Of a stretch of 64,000 nt of DNA, positions 21,279-33,382 are shown piece after piece. Below the pieces are notes generated by a model, which was not told the DNA's origin, did no database searches, and saw only the letters and a list, made by a program, of their open reading frames with translations. The position numbers and the translations under genes were made by a program. This stretch comes from Nematostella vectensis. Taxonomy: Eukaryota; Cnidaria; Anthozoa; Actiniaria; Edwardsiidae. The stretch is taken from the NCBI RefSeq assembly GCF_932526225.1, contig NC_064036.1:17754953-17818952 (forward strand), in the 5' to 3' direction. Each line of letters begins with the position of its first letter. Positions within the stretch are counted from its first letter, which is position 1.

Positions 21279-23066
21279 ACTCCACGCACCTTGTGTGGAC
21301 TACACGCACCTGTTTGCCTCATTAACTTCTACCAAATCCCTTGAGAATATTAGGAGCTACACCTGATTGTTATGCCTCAACGTTTAGATTATGCGAAAAA
21401 AACTCTTACTGTTAATTGTTGTCAAACAACGAAATAGTTCCGAATCCCGTGTCGGACTATCGTTGGCGCCCTACTGAATCGCCCTCTGAAATCCCTTGCA
21501 TGTTTACGTCTACAAAAAGATTGCTTGAGTCAAACAAAGTATCTGAGTCAAACAAAGTATCTTCGTCTAATTTTCGAGATGTGCGAATTTTTGTGTGTGC
21601 AAGTTTAACGATAACAAACAAACGTGCCAAGTGACACGTCTTGTCACTGTATAGAAAGTCTCGCCGGCTAGTCTGGCACTACATTCTGTTTTAAGCTTTG
21701 ACAGGGGTCGGTTCTCTTTTTTAATGTAAACAAGAAAATGTAAATAATTACGAAAAATTGATGTCTTGGTATTAATAAAATAACCAGCACGATGAGCTTT
21801 AAAATTGTGTTTAATTTATAGAAATACACTATACAATTAGCTTATCCAATAAATTTTACAAACTAGAGACTAAAGCACATTCGTATTTACTACACTTATT
21901 AGTTGGATCCCAGTCCTACTCTTCAGTCCATTCTCAACGATCTTTTTACTGGCCGCCTCAAGTATTCATCCAAGTCCTTACGACATTCAGTCCATGTCTT
22001 ATCGATTTCTGCTGGTGCAGTTGGAAACATCCTTCCCCTTAATCCCTGAAATGTTCCTCCCCTTAAGTTCGTCTTCAGTAAACAATTCCCTTAATAATTT
22101 AACAGCAAAATTGTTTCTTGAGCATGACCTAATCTAAAGCTTTTCGGCGTCAGTGGGCCTGTAGGTATATTGTCTGCTTGTTGAGTTTGCGATTCTTCTA
22201 GTGTTGTCGGTGATAAAGGTGCTGATGCAAGTATAGGTGATAAGGGTGTTGCAAGCATAGGTGGATCCAGGTTTTTGAGTGAGTATTTTCCACTGAAACC
22301 CCAACACTAGGGGGGTTGATTGCCCCCCCACGAAAATTTGAAATTTCAAGCTCTATAAATGCCATTTCCTGCATTTTCAGAAACGTTAATTACCCCAAAA
22401 AGAACGAACATGCTATCATAAAGGCAAAAAAAGTTTTATTTTGTTGAAGGTGGTACATGGAACACTTTGCTCTACAAAAAAATATCTGGTATCCAAACCG
22501 GTGCCACTGGTCTATGTTAATATGGCTGCCTACTAACTGTCTTTGAGCAGGAGAAAGAAAAATGGTACTTATAGATGGCAAGCCTGTGGTTGGTCCTTGG
22601 TCCAGGAGTTTTCTAGATAATAAGCAAAAAAAAAAATCCAACATTAATATTAAAAATTATAGAAAATACGATTTGAATAAAAACTCCCCTTTTTCATTCT
22701 TTGGGACTGCAGTAACTGGAGCTCTGTAGAAAAATCCAACATTGGTTATCATAGTTTAAAAGAGAGAAGTTTTGAGTGATTAAAAAAGAATATAATTTGA
22801 AAAAAAAAACTCCACCTTTTTATCCTTGGGAACTGCAGCCACTGGAGCCCAGGGAAATGTTTGTAAACCATTTGAGCTTAACATGAAATCCCAGTGTCAA
22901 TAGAAAAATTGAAATCATCACTAAATAAAAAACATCTAGAAATGACTTTTTAAGAAAGTTATACAGGCACCAGTTTGAGTTTCTGTAGCTGTTCTCCATC
23001 AGTTTAAGGGTGAGACCCAGATGGAACATAACTCACAAGCCCTCTAGAAACAGCTTGTGCAAAAAG
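21279..23066. other. AT-rich interval without a recognised gene
   Basis: Short frames only. A direct repeat of GAGTCAAACAAAGTATCT occurs twice near 21528 and may belong to the LTR region of the Gypsy fragment. Nothing else supported. Confidence 0.4.
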
Positions 23067-25700
23067 TTAAGTTAATATGTTTGCCATTCTCATTCTCCTA
23101 GGGTGCAATTGAGCAAATGAATCTATTATTCTGTCCAGGTCTAAATCCATGTCTTTGTGGGTATACATTAGTGCCAGCCCATTCAATCTGTCCTCAGTCA
23201 TTGTGCTTCTCAAATAGGTTTTAAGATTTCGAAGGGATGAAATGGATCTCTCACAAGAAGCAGATGAAATTGGAAGTGTGATCAGGATTTTTAACATGAA
23301 ATAAATATTGACATATGCATCTTTGTCAATATCCTCCAGTGTAGCCTTAAGAGTGTCTGGAATCACTTCTCCTCTGTTATCCCTCCCCTTCCATAATCTC
23401 TCCCATAATAAAAGCTCTGCCTGTAAACCTATATAATTTGGCATGTCCTGTCTGTAATAATTAAAAAATTCTAAAACATTAGGCTCCCAACCGTCAGTAG
23501 CAATCAAAACAGAGGGTATGATCGAAATACCTTTGTAGCAGATAAATACATCATCCTTGAATCTAGAATCGAGCTGCTCGAGTACATGGTCTAGGAAAAC
23601 TCTGGTCAGATTTATCTTGTAATAGTCTTCAGGATTTGCAGCAGGAGCATTGGGTCTGTCTATGTCTGTCTCTGAGCTACCCTTGGCATATCTGGTTGTA
23701 CATCTACTTGTCTTGCGATAGTCACTGCATCCTGGTACAGTTCATGGTGTGTGGCATCAATGTCATTGCTCTTTTATGATATCAGAAGAGCAAGTTCTTC
23801 TTTTGCTTTCAGGATATCCATAGCTTTACTTTGCAGCTTCACTGTGAGTGGCTTAGTTAGTGCCAAAATATGTCTGACAATAACAATAGCAACAATAAAG
23901 GAACAATAAAGTTGATAGCATTAAGTAATGATTGGGCATCTTGTCTGCTGGTAGGATTCCGGTTGGTATTTTCACGCTTGTGTCTGTTCATTGAGATATC
24001 TTCTAGTGTATGTGACTGGATGGACTGAACTATTCGGTCTATAACATCTATCCTTTCGATCCATCGTGTGCGGCATACATTAATTAAAGCAGTGTGTTTT
24101 TTTATGCAAAAGTTTTATGATCTTGGATTCTAAATGTTCTTGTCGCTTGGGAGAGTTGTCAAAAAATTCAAAAAGCTTTCGCACAACATCCATCATGTTT
24201 CTGACATTTGGTATTTGGCAGGTATTGGCAATACACAAATTCAGCTGGTGATTCATGCAATGGACAAAAATTGCCTTCTCATGTTCTGCTCTGATTAACG
24301 AGGAGGCTCCATTAAGTCGTCCAGCCATATTACCAGCGCCATCATAACATTGGCCATGACAGTCTTCCATCATCAATCCTAAGTCTACTACAGCTGCAGT
24401 TATAAGGTCTTTGATGGCCTCTTCTGTTGTTCCCTCCTTACAAAAATGTTATTTAACTGCAGATGTATCGGGACAACTTCTGTTCGCATCATTTTCTTAA
24501 ATTCTTCTATAGCACAATCATATTGTAACCGTCGGAACTTGACATTTACCGTGCGGTTACGAAAAATGTAGAAACAAATGCAATACTGAAAGCAAAACTA
24601 TCAGGTTCTGACACCAGCCAAAAAGTAGTCAAAAATAAATGGAATGAAACGAAAACGATCGGGCGAAAGGCAACGTGAGAACGAATACATGATGCAAGGC
24701 ATGGACTTATAAGGATTTATTAAAAAAATAAATAATAACTTTTAGATGAAAACAGACATAGTCAAATCACGAGAAAAGGTAACCTAAACGAAAGGCTAGT
24801 TTTAAAAACAAAGTACTTACAACCGGTAAATCAAACTGAACACAACTGGCATGACAGGCCCGTACGGATAGCGCTCTAAGCTTGTAGCTTATCTCTGCTG
24901 TCTTCCCTGAGCAACTGCATTCCTCGCTCCCGCATCAAGCCGCGCAAGCAATGCGTCTTCTTTGCTCAACGGTACTAAACTAAAAACTAACAGATACTGT
25001 AAAAACAGCCGCTTTTAAACTTGCTTGGGGACGCGCATTTTTCGAGGGACGCTAACATTTACTACCGTTCAAATTGCTCAGCGTCCATTGTCCTGTCAAA
25101 TTTAGAAATTAATCTTCCTGGGAAATGGTAAAAGGACGCTAAACTTAAGTCAATTATCACTATCGAGCTATTGGTACTAATCTAAAGGAGTTTGAAGCAT
25201 GTTAAAAGTAAATTCCTAAACGTGTACGGATCGAATTAGAATCACGTTTGAGAAACAATCCGTAAAATACGTAAATTACAATCGCAATCCAAAAATCGCT
25301 TACTTAAAATCTTTGCAAAATCTAAAATAACCCAAAATACCACCCAGTCACAATATAAAATTTGTGAATTTCACAATTTCCTTGCGCGTGTTATGTAAAG
25401 CGCGAAGCGGCCGAAGGCCAATTTGTAAGAGGAAACTTCAATAATTTGTCTAACTCAATAACGTTTCGCCCACACTGAACTCCGAAACATATACAAGCTA
25501 AGCAAAAAACTCCATTGTAATATTTAGAGTAGGCTAGCCATGGATATTTCTTAAGCCAGTTTAAAACAAACTTGCGATATTTTCCATTCTCTATTGACAC
25601 TGGAAAATCGAAAAGCTCACCTGGTTTCCATACATTTTCGATGAATTTCAACTTGTCCTGAGGCGAATAGCTGGCGATCTTGTTGAAGACTAAGCCAATG
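23067..25700 (-). pseudogene. Decayed hAT transposase with TTF-type finger
   Basis: Three recognisable blocks lie in N-to-C order on the minus strand. 25391-25651 has a TTF-like zinc module (WLKKYPWLAYSKYYNGVFC and later CICFG). 24080-24470 has the RNase H-like core (CHGQCYDGAGNMAG, HCMNHQLNLCIA). 23067-23670 has the hAT C-terminal dimerisation domain (LPISSASCERSISSLRNLK). This is the arrangement of the ZMYM1 / P58IPK-repressor-like hAT group. Frames are broken between blocks, and 24540-25380 has no related coding sequence. No termini or 8-bp duplication could be paired. Confidence 0.82.
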
Positions 25701-28499
25701 TCGTAGGAAGAACAATCCTCCTTCCGACAGACAGAGCACGAGCCATAAAGAGTAAAAACTAGTGCAATTTGTTAACTAATTCCTTCGTAAACTCTGATGC
25801 AAGTACGGAGACTCTAGTGAGAGCAAACGAAAGGAGACCGTTAGGGGAGGTACAGACCTTTTTATACTTTTGTCAATAGTTTCCGCGGTGGTTTCCAAGT
25901 GAGTTAGCAAATCAAAAATGGTTTTGAGTGAGTCCAAACACAGTGAAGAAATTTCCAGCCAATCGCGTGAGGTTTTGAGTGTGTTCCAGTGCTAACTATA
26001 ATAACACCTCACCCAACCCCCTTGCTTGCAAATTGGTGACACAATATTTTCCTATCTTATGCGACGGATTTTTGAAGGTTCCCGAAAAGTGATCGAAGTT
26101 CAAATCCAAAGCTCGTGATCCAGGGCGCTCCGTGAAGTCGCATAAGAATAATAACGACGATAAGGCATCTTTTTACGTGTTTAATTTAATAAAATGCAAA
26201 AATACAGGAGAATGAATGATTTCCGCAGTCAAACCAGGAGATTAGGAGAGATCGGAGATCGGAGTATTTAAAAAAACAACAATTTAATTCAAAATAACTT
26301 GGTCTGAAAAACTTTGTGTGTTCCGGAACTCCCGTAAACTACCCTGGATCCCTGGCAATTGGAAAAAGTGTTGTAGGAGAATATGGTGTTGCAGGTAGTG
26401 AAGGTGTTGTAGGATGTGCTAGGCTGAAGACTTCTTCTAGAAAAACGAAATAATCTCTCTATTTTAAGCTATGAGAAGTTCTTGGTTAGCTAGTATTTTT
26501 TACTGATTATCCTTCAGCTCCTTCAGGCTTTCGGTCTCACTTTGTAGCTCTGGTAGTTCTGGTAGGTCAGGTATATCAAGATTATAAAGCTCTGGCTCCG
26601 TCTCCTGGGGCACGGCGAAACCGACGTGGGTTTGACAGGAGCAGGCGGGTTGAAGATGGTGCACGGAATGACAGGTGGATTGACGATGGTGGACGACCTG
26701 AAACTGGGTTCAACCTACTCAAACAACTATGTTGGCGTTTACTGGTTTTCACAAGGAGTGTTCAAAGAGGAAAATGGAACACGGAGCTTGACACAGTCGC
26801 TCCTTATTATGCAAGCTAACAGAAAGTCCTTTGGTAGCTAGGCACTTGACATCTAAAAAGGCTTTCAGATATGTTAAGATAATGGTTTATCCAGTGGATG
26901 TTGCCTCAAAGCTAACCTTGGACTGACATGTTTGCCGTAATGTTTACAATGCTGCAAATGACGATGGTAACAAATTACATGCATACTGCGCTAGTGCGAA
27001 GGGCAAGCTTTACACGTGATTATTATGATTTGCAGTACTCAATACATTGTTGCTCATGCTGTTGTACTGATGGTACTCTTCTGTTAGTTTACAAGTACAA
27101 ATGGTGGTATTAGATAACCAACTTTCAATTGCCTCTTGAAACCAACATGCTCCTTCTATTCTTTTTCGGATCTATTTCACGCCCTTTTATTTTGCAATTA
27201 AAGTTAACAGACAATAGTCTCTGCTGCATTTGCGTAGCATCTTTGGTGTGACAAGCAACGCCATTACTTAATGAAGGCACAGACTTGTTTTAAGACCATA
27301 TTGGGGACCACAGGGTGTCATGGCGTGACATGAACGTGACATGAACACTGTTCTAGGGATGATGACTCAGTAGCCTCAGATTACATTAGAATAATACACT
27401 ATGGTGTAACCTCTTTGTTCTTCCTACTTACAATACTATAAAACTGTCCTTACTTAAAAGAAGAACAAAAGAAAACAACTGTACAAAGCTATACCTGGGT
27501 GGACAAGCTGTAAATGTCTGGTGTTTAAAACTGTGACGTACTTCACATATGTACATGAAAGTATACCATACTAATATGTGTACATACTTACACATATATA
27601 CAAATACATGTATACTATACTAACAGGTACACATACATTTAGGTATACCTACAGTCTACATACACACTTGTTAACAAGGTAGTATGCATGGGCTTCCAAT
27701 GGTGCCATGTGCTGGGGTGACCAATTTTCCCCTTAATCTTCTTCTGGGCCATTTATAGATTGTGTGTATGTAAAGTAGGGGATAAATATATGTAAATGCG
27801 AAATCAATGTGTAATCATAATCGCACACAGCGAGAACAGGCAGTGAGACACCACATGCTTAAGTGACCAACTACAATGTCAAACAAACTTAATATGAAGT
27901 ACATATGTCAGTTTTGTTGACAACTGAATGGATGAATAATGATGTTTATTCATATCAAATGCCAACTAAATAAGTTTGAAAAATAGAAATGTTTTAATAT
28001 GATATTTACAAACAAAATCTAGAATATTCTGAAAAAAAAAAAAGGAATCAGGTCATATAAAATATTGCTCACGTACAACAACCCTGAAAGAGTCTAATAA
28101 TAATGACACAGATCAGGTCCTATGGGGCATTGTCTCACAAGCTGGTGCGAGCCTTTTTTCCTGTCCATCATCTCAAATTTCTAAGTTTGTTGGATTCTTG
28201 CAGAAAAACGTTTGAATAGCTTCTTACATTGAGTTAGTCTTCACTGCTTGAGGGTGGATAGACTTGTCAGAAGAAGGGCATCATTGTATGCCAAGCCTGG
28301 AAGGGCGATCTTTAGTGATCCACTTTAAGTGTTTTTAAAGTCGTCGTCTGAGAGGTACTGAGGTAGCTTAAATTGCCAGGCCCGGCAGTCGTATCGAGAA
28401 ACATTGGTCAAATGAACGTTTCAGATTGCATCTACATCTATCTACATCTACATTGTTAATCCACAGAGGGGTTACCATCACTGTGGATATAAATTAATT
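25701..28499. other. Long interval without a recognised gene
   Basis: A plus-strand frame at 26626-26841 includes YSNNYVGVYWFSQGVF but has no clear splice sites or family. The rest is AT-rich, with TA-rich low complexity near 27540-27670. No repeat family identified. Confidence 0.4.
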
Positions 28500-28759
28500 G
28501 TATAAATACATAAATAAATACATTAATTAAAAAAAAAAAAATAAAAACAATAAATAAATAAAAAAAATTAAAAAATAAAAAACATAAAATAAAAAAATAA
28601 TAGAAATAATAATAATAATAATAAAAATAAATAACAATACAAATAATAATAAGGCAGAATAAAAATAATAATAAGGCAGAATAAAAAAAAGATTAAATAA
28701 AGTAAAAAGATAAAAAATCGTTTAAACAGCATTATTGGTATTAATATAACTTTATTAAT
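28500..28759 (-). repeat. TTA/TTTA-rich microsatellite, probable 3' tail of LINE 1
   Basis: On the minus strand this is a degenerate TTATT/TTTAT run directly after the reverse-transcriptase stop codon at 28760. CR1/L2-group LINEs usually end in short tandem repeats rather than poly(A). Confidence 0.6.
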
Positions 28760-30082
28760 TTAATTTAATTTTATTCGTTCTCTAAAAATATATGCACTAG
28801 TGGAATCCAGGGTAAGGCGGGGCAGCTTGTTCCATTCTTTTATTGTCCTACAGAAAAACGAGTTCTTATAAGCTTCTGTTCTTGGACATAACTCGATAAA
28901 TTTATCTGGATGAGAGCTGCGTAATTGGCGGGTGCGTCTATCAATATTGTCTGGTATCTCAAGTGCTGATTTTTTGTTAACAGCCTTGTAAAATAATGTA
29001 AGCCTGGCATCCTGGCGCCTTTTAGAGAGAGGGGGCCACTCCAAATCGTTTAGGATGTTTGTGACTGTGCCAGGAGTCCTATCCCAGCAATTTTTAACAA
29101 AACGACCCGCCCTCCTTTGAACCTTCTCAATCTGTTTGACGTGTTTCTTTAGCCATGGATCCCATGCAGAGCTGGCATACTCTAAGTGTGGAAGAACGAG
29201 CGATTTATAAGCAGCTTCCTTAATGTTCTCTGGGCAATTGCTTAGGTTGCGCCTAAGAAAACCTAAGGTCTGGTTGGCTTTGGACACTTTGTTGTTTATA
29301 TGCCAGCTCCAGTCAAGTGGGTTCGAGAGCTCGACGCCTAGGTATGGATGGTGTTCAACTGGTTTAAGGATGTGGTTCATCAATGTGTAGTTAAATACTA
29401 TAGGTTCCCTATTTCTCGTGACTCTCATGACAAAACATTTTTTTGGGTTAAAGGACATGAGCCATTTCTCTGCCCATTTCACGATGGAGGTAAGATCAGA
29501 CTGGAGCTGATGTGCATCAGAAGTTGCCTCGATGACACTGTATAAAAGAGTATCATCAGCAAACAATCTTATGGTAGAAGATTTACAATCATTGCCGATG
29601 TCATTTATGTAGAGTAAAAACATCAGTGGGCCGAGAACGGTCCTCTGGGGCACACCAGATGACACCCTTATAGGGGCAGATGAGACTCCATCAACAAGAA
29701 CGGATTGTTCCCTATGTGTTAACCAGGTTGTAAGCCAGGTCTTTAGGAGACCCCGAATTCCATAAAAATCCAGCTTGGAAATAAGCCGCTGGTGGAGAAC
29801 AATATCAAAGGCTTTACTAAAATCCATGATGATCAGATCAGTTTGTCTGCCGAGATCTAGAGCTTTCCCCACATCCTCTAGGGTGGTTATTAATTGCGTT
29901 TCACAGGAAAAGAACCTGCGAAAACCATGTTGGAACTTGACGAGGATATTATGGGTATCAAGATGATTCATTATGTCATGGAAAATAATGTGCTCAAGTA
30001 TTTTACAAGGTACAGCAGTCAGTGAAATAGGACGGTAGTTGGAAGGGATATTCTTATTTCCCTTTTTGAACACTGGGGTCAC
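28760..30082 (-). CDS. LINE 1 reverse transcriptase
   Basis: 440 codons containing the full set of RT blocks: PVFKKGNKN ... NYRPISLT, LIIMDFSKAFDIVLH, SSGVPQRTVLGPLMFLLYIN and the catalytic IRLFADDTLLYS. The thumb region follows, with HHPYLGVEL and VLPHLEYASSAWDPW. It ends at the microsatellite tail. The visible Met lies inside the polyprotein. Confidence 0.93.
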   Translation of the reverse strand: MTPVFKKGNKNIPSNYRPISLTAVPCKILEHIIFHDIMNHLDTHNILVKFQHGFRRFFSCETQLITTLEDVGKALDLGRQTDLIIMDFSKAFDIVLHQRLISKLDFYGIRGLLKTWLTTWLTHREQSVLVDGVSSAPIRVSSGVPQRTVLGPLMFLLYINDIGNDCKSSTIRLFADDTLLYSVIEATSDAHQLQSDLTSIVKWAEKWLMSFNPKKCFVMRVTRNREPIVFNYTLMNHILKPVEHHPYLGVELSNPLDWSWHINNKVSKANQTLGFLRRNLSNCPENIKEAAYKSLVLPHLEYASSAWDPWLKKHVKQIEKVQRRAGRFVKNCWDRTPGTVTNILNDLEWPPLSKRRQDARLTLFYKAVNKKSALEIPDNIDRRTRQLRSSHPDKFIELCPRTEAYKNSFFCRTIKEWNKLPRLTLDSTSAYIFRERIKLN

Positions 30083-30845
30083 ATTTGCAGTGAGCCAGTC
30101 ATTCGGGAGAGTACCGTCTCTAAAGATTGTGTGAACAAGAACGTCAGACCTGGGGCGATTTCATGGGCAGCTTCCTGTAAAATTTTACAGGGGATTAAAT
30201 CAGGGCCATTAGCTTTCTTCGGGTTAACATTTTGAAGTAGTTTGATAACACCGTCTATAGATATTAAAGTAGACGGTATAGTCGGATAAGGACTTGGTCC
30301 AAGTGTAGGTATAGAACTATTATTTTCATGAGTAAAAACGGACTGGAACTGTGAACTCAGAGCACGTGCCTTACCAAGATTGTCACTGACTAATTCACCC
30401 TTATCATCGCGTAGGGGAGCAACACCAACATCATGGGTCTTTTTGGACTTGATGTACGTCCAGAACCGTTTGGTTATGGTATGGTTCGCTGTTTCAGTAC
30501 CCTTTGGGACTGTTAAGAGCTGGGACACATACTCGCTGTGTGCCTTAGCGAGATTTTTCTTTACGAGTTTACGCAAGTCTTTAAATTTTTTCCAGGCAGC
30601 ATGGTTGTTACAGTGTTTGGCATGGTTATATAGACGTTGCTTTTTTCGGATTAACCTTTAATGGAACTAGTGATCCATGGCAAGTTCCATCTACCACTGA
30701 TGTTTTTTTGTGGGATATGTTTTTTCATGATCTCAGTGATTGTGGTTTTAAAGAAATCATAGTTTTCATTGATCAATTTATGATAGGCCTCATTGTTGAA
30801 GTAATTATCAAGATGTTTTTTAAGGTCAGTTTTCACTGCACCCAT
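30079..30845 (-). pseudogene. LINE 1 linker between endonuclease and RT, frameshifted
   Basis: Two frames carry the connecting region: 30651-30845 (DFFKTTITEIMKKHIPQKN) and 30079-30576 (FWTYIKSKKTHDVG, VNPKKANGPDLIPCKIL). Both are typical of CR1/L2 polyproteins upstream of the RT fingers. A short unmatched gap separates them. Confidence 0.75.
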
Positions 30846-31561
30846 GTTACCTTTCTTAAATACAAAGACTTTACGAGATCAAATAACACCAGATCATGAT
30901 CACTCATTCTGGGCTCAACCACTAGGTCTAATACCATCTCTGGGCAAGTGGTAAGAACAAGATCGAGGGTGTTCTCCCCTCTAGTTGGCTCCATAACATG
31001 TTGAGTCAGTGAGTGGTCGTTCACAATGTCCAAAAACTTGTGGTTTACTTCAAGCCCATAAGTAGGATTAGGTCTTACAGCGTAGTTATCATCTTCCCAT
31101 GATATACTAGGCAGGTTCAGGTCACCGGTAATGAGCATGTTTGGAATTGGATTTTTAACCAGCTTGCATAATGCACCATCGAGAGCTACAAGGGGGTCAA
31201 CATTTGAGTCTGGGGTCCTATAGACTGAGCCAACAAAAAGTGATTTGCTTCCTGCAATATTTATCTTTGACCAGATGCCTTCATAATTACCATCCATTTG
31301 CTCCTCGTGAGTCACCACAAGATGGTTGGAGAAAGCAGACAACACCCCTCCACCAAATTCGTTTCTATCCTTACGAAAAATGGTGTAACCTTTCTCCAGA
31401 ATTTCAGCCGAAAAGACAGTATCATTAATGTGGGTCTCATTTACATTAACAATATCAGGTTTGTAGTTGTCAATCAGGCTTTGAAATTCAAGGCGTTTAT
31501 CTTTACCCTTTAAGCTACAAGCATTCAGTGTTAACACTCTCAATTTGTGGGGGTCTTTCAT
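30833..31561 (-). CDS. LINE 1 endonuclease domain
   Basis: Exonuclease-endonuclease-phosphatase fold that nicks target DNA. Visible motifs: LTLNACSLKGK at the start, ITGDLNLPSISW (metal-binding Asp/Asn) and MSDHDLVLF (the catalytic SDH) near the end. The start ATG overlaps the ORF1 stop as ATGA, in another frame. The frame is lost at 30833, shortly after the fold ends. Confidence 0.88.
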   Translation of the reverse strand: MKDPHKLRVLTLNACSLKGKDKRLEFQSLIDNYKPDIVNVNETHINDTVFSAEILEKGYTIFRKDRNEFGGGVLSAFSNHLVVTHEEQMDGNYEGIWSKINIAGSKSLFVGSVYRTPDSNVDPLVALDGALCKLVKNPIPNMLITGDLNLPSISWEDDNYAVRPNPTYGLEVNHKFLDIVNDHSLTQHVMEPTRGENTLDLVLTTCPEMVLDLVVEPRMSDHDLVLFDLVKSLYLRKVTWVQ

Positions 31562-32022
31562 TTTATTTGATGCAGGAGATCTTTGCTTGGGGGCTTGGTT
31601 AGTGGCTGGGGCGATTCTGAGCCGGATGATTGTACTGATGTTGATAAAGATAAATAATAATTGTCATCAGGAATGTCAGGACCACTTGATGACTTTGAGA
31701 AATTGGCCACATCACAGGCACAGCAGATCCAAGAACAAGAACTGTTAGCAAGTGTATTGTAACTTTCATTGCTTATTGAGCAGCATTTTGTGTGATACCA
31801 TGCATCGCAGTAGTCGCACTGAATACCCTTCTGGTTGCCTTTAACTGGTTTTGAGCATGCTCCACAGGGATACCGGTAGGTGGGACCGGGATTGAGAGGG
31901 ATGTCCCCACTAAGAATGAGTAGGCGAAAGGCGAGTGAGCTTGGGTTACTCCTTGGAGCGATCAGTTTTCTACGATTGGGATGAATATTGTTCATGAAAA
32001 TTTTAACTTTGTCCAGGCTCAT
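31558..32022 (-). CDS. LINE 1 ORF1: 2A-like motif and PHD finger
   Basis: 154 codons. Residues about 37-47 read SGDIPLNPGP, a variant of the 2A ribosome-skipping motif (consensus D-x-E-x-NPGP; here Pro replaces Glu). A PHD finger follows: CGACSKP ... CDYCDAWYHTKC ... CSWICCAC, the C4HC3 pattern. In CR1/L2 elements ORF1-type proteins bind nucleic acid or chromatin. The stop codon overlaps the start of the next ORF in the tetranucleotide ATGA. Confidence 0.85.
   Translation of the reverse strand: MSLDKVKIFMNNIHPNRRKLIAPRSNPSSLAFRLLILSGDIPLNPGPTYRYPCGACSKPVKGNQKGIQCDYCDAWYHTKCCSISNESYNTLANSSCSWICCACDVANFSKSSSGPDIPDDNYYLSLSTSVQSSGSESPQPLTKPPSKDLLHQIK
31882..31908 (-). other. 2A-like peptide coding site
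   Basis: Encodes GDIPLNPGP. In canonical 2A peptides the ribosome skips the bond between the final Gly and Pro. Here the usual Glu three residues before Asn-Pro-Gly-Pro is absent, so activity is uncertain. Confidence 0.7.
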
Positions 32023-32159
32023 TTCAAAAAGTGCTGGTGAAATGATATTTTTGATATTTTTGACGCTAGGGAAGCTTGAAGCGCTTCAGAGACGGCCTCC
32101 TTTAATTCGGCGGCCATTTTGTCTCTGAGGAACCGCGCCAGTTAGTCTGTTACACAACA

Positions 32160-33382
32160 ACACAACTGTGCATGTGCTCTGTGTCAATGACACTCGTGAC
32201 AGCCGCGCAGCCAGCTATTGTTACCTGGGTGTTAAGAATGTGTTACAACGCGTTAGGTCGTCGTGTCTGCCCGATAATCAAGAAATGGATGACAGCTTCC
32301 TATTGGCCTCATTTTAATTAAATAAAAATGAGGCCAGTAGGGAAACGGATTAGAGAACAGTTTTAATACCAGTTTTTACAGAGCAGCTACCCAGGGCGTC
32401 TTTTCCCCTTCTCTTCTTTCTCCCCCCGCGGCGCTCGTCTGGCGTTCCCCTTGTTTACTCTCAGTACGCCCTGGGCCCCCGAGGATAAGAAGCTTGAAGT
32501 GGTTGATGGCCTCAGATAATTTCCAGCCATAGAAAGGCACACCAGTATGTAAACAATACACACATTGAAAACGCACAAATAGCACCATTAAACTAAGTGT
32601 AGTAATATTATGGTACGCCTCTAGAATCTTAAATCGAATTAGCATAAATCCGAGCAACTGGTTATTTGTACTACTGTAGTAGAGGCTAAATAATGTACTA
32701 AAAGAAATGGATATATTGTGTCTAAACTAACAAAATGACTAAGATAACCTAACTAGTACTAGATGGGTTATACCCATAAGCAGAATATTCAAGGCAAACT
32801 TTCATTTTATCAGTATCAGATAAAGCTTCCCTCAATTTCATTCAGTATCATCTAAACAAGTGATAGCATACTTTTGTTCTCCTAACCAGAAACGGATTTG
32901 TGTTTTTTTTATGCTGACCAAAAAATATGTGTTTTGCAGAAGCAGCAAATTGCTCTTAGAATAACAGGGGTTTTGTGTCAGCCTATATACACAATGGATT
33001 TTTCTAGCTCACTAACAGAAAATGAAATAACTATTTATTTATTTCTTATCATCAATGTTACTGTTCATGCTTTTTTAGTCAAACAGCTTATACATAAAGT
33101 TTGTTATAGAAATGTATTGAAGAATAATCGAAGAAAACATGCTGATTCTATGAGATACAGTGTCATTGAGTACTTATTTTTGTTAGCTAAAATCTTGCAA
33201 CAGACCCTAAAGTAAAGGGCCTTTTCTAACAGAACTTTGTGGTGGCTGGTATATTGTCCATCTGAAAAGAAAAGAAACCTGGCAATCAATATAACACAAC
33301 TATTTTTTTTGTATAACTTCTCCCTCCCAGGTTGTCCAGCTCTAGAGGTTTTTTTTTTCTATAAACAAGGGGGCTTACCTCT
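32160..33382. other. Interval downstream of the SAMD3-like gene, no gene recognised
   Basis: Contains a hairpin near 32300-32342 (TTGGCCTCATTTT ... AAAATGAGGCCAG). Otherwise only short AT-rich frames; probably 3' UTR or intergenic DNA. Confidence 0.45.

Larger units (their letters stand above)
28500..32130 (-). mobile_element. CR1/L2-group non-LTR retrotransposon (LINE 1), nearly full length
   Basis: ORF1 with a 2A-like motif and PHD finger, an apurinic-type endonuclease, a linker and a full reverse transcriptase lie in order on the minus strand. Frameshifts occur near 30840, 30600-30650 and 30080, so ORF2 is broken in three places. All catalytic motifs are still readable, so this copy is young. 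The 5' limit is not defined. Confidence 0.9.

Noticed and set aside
22256-26355. GGATCCAGG-like sequences as termini of the hAT remnant
   Set aside because: The two sides agree over only about ten bases, and no 8-bp duplication could be matched.
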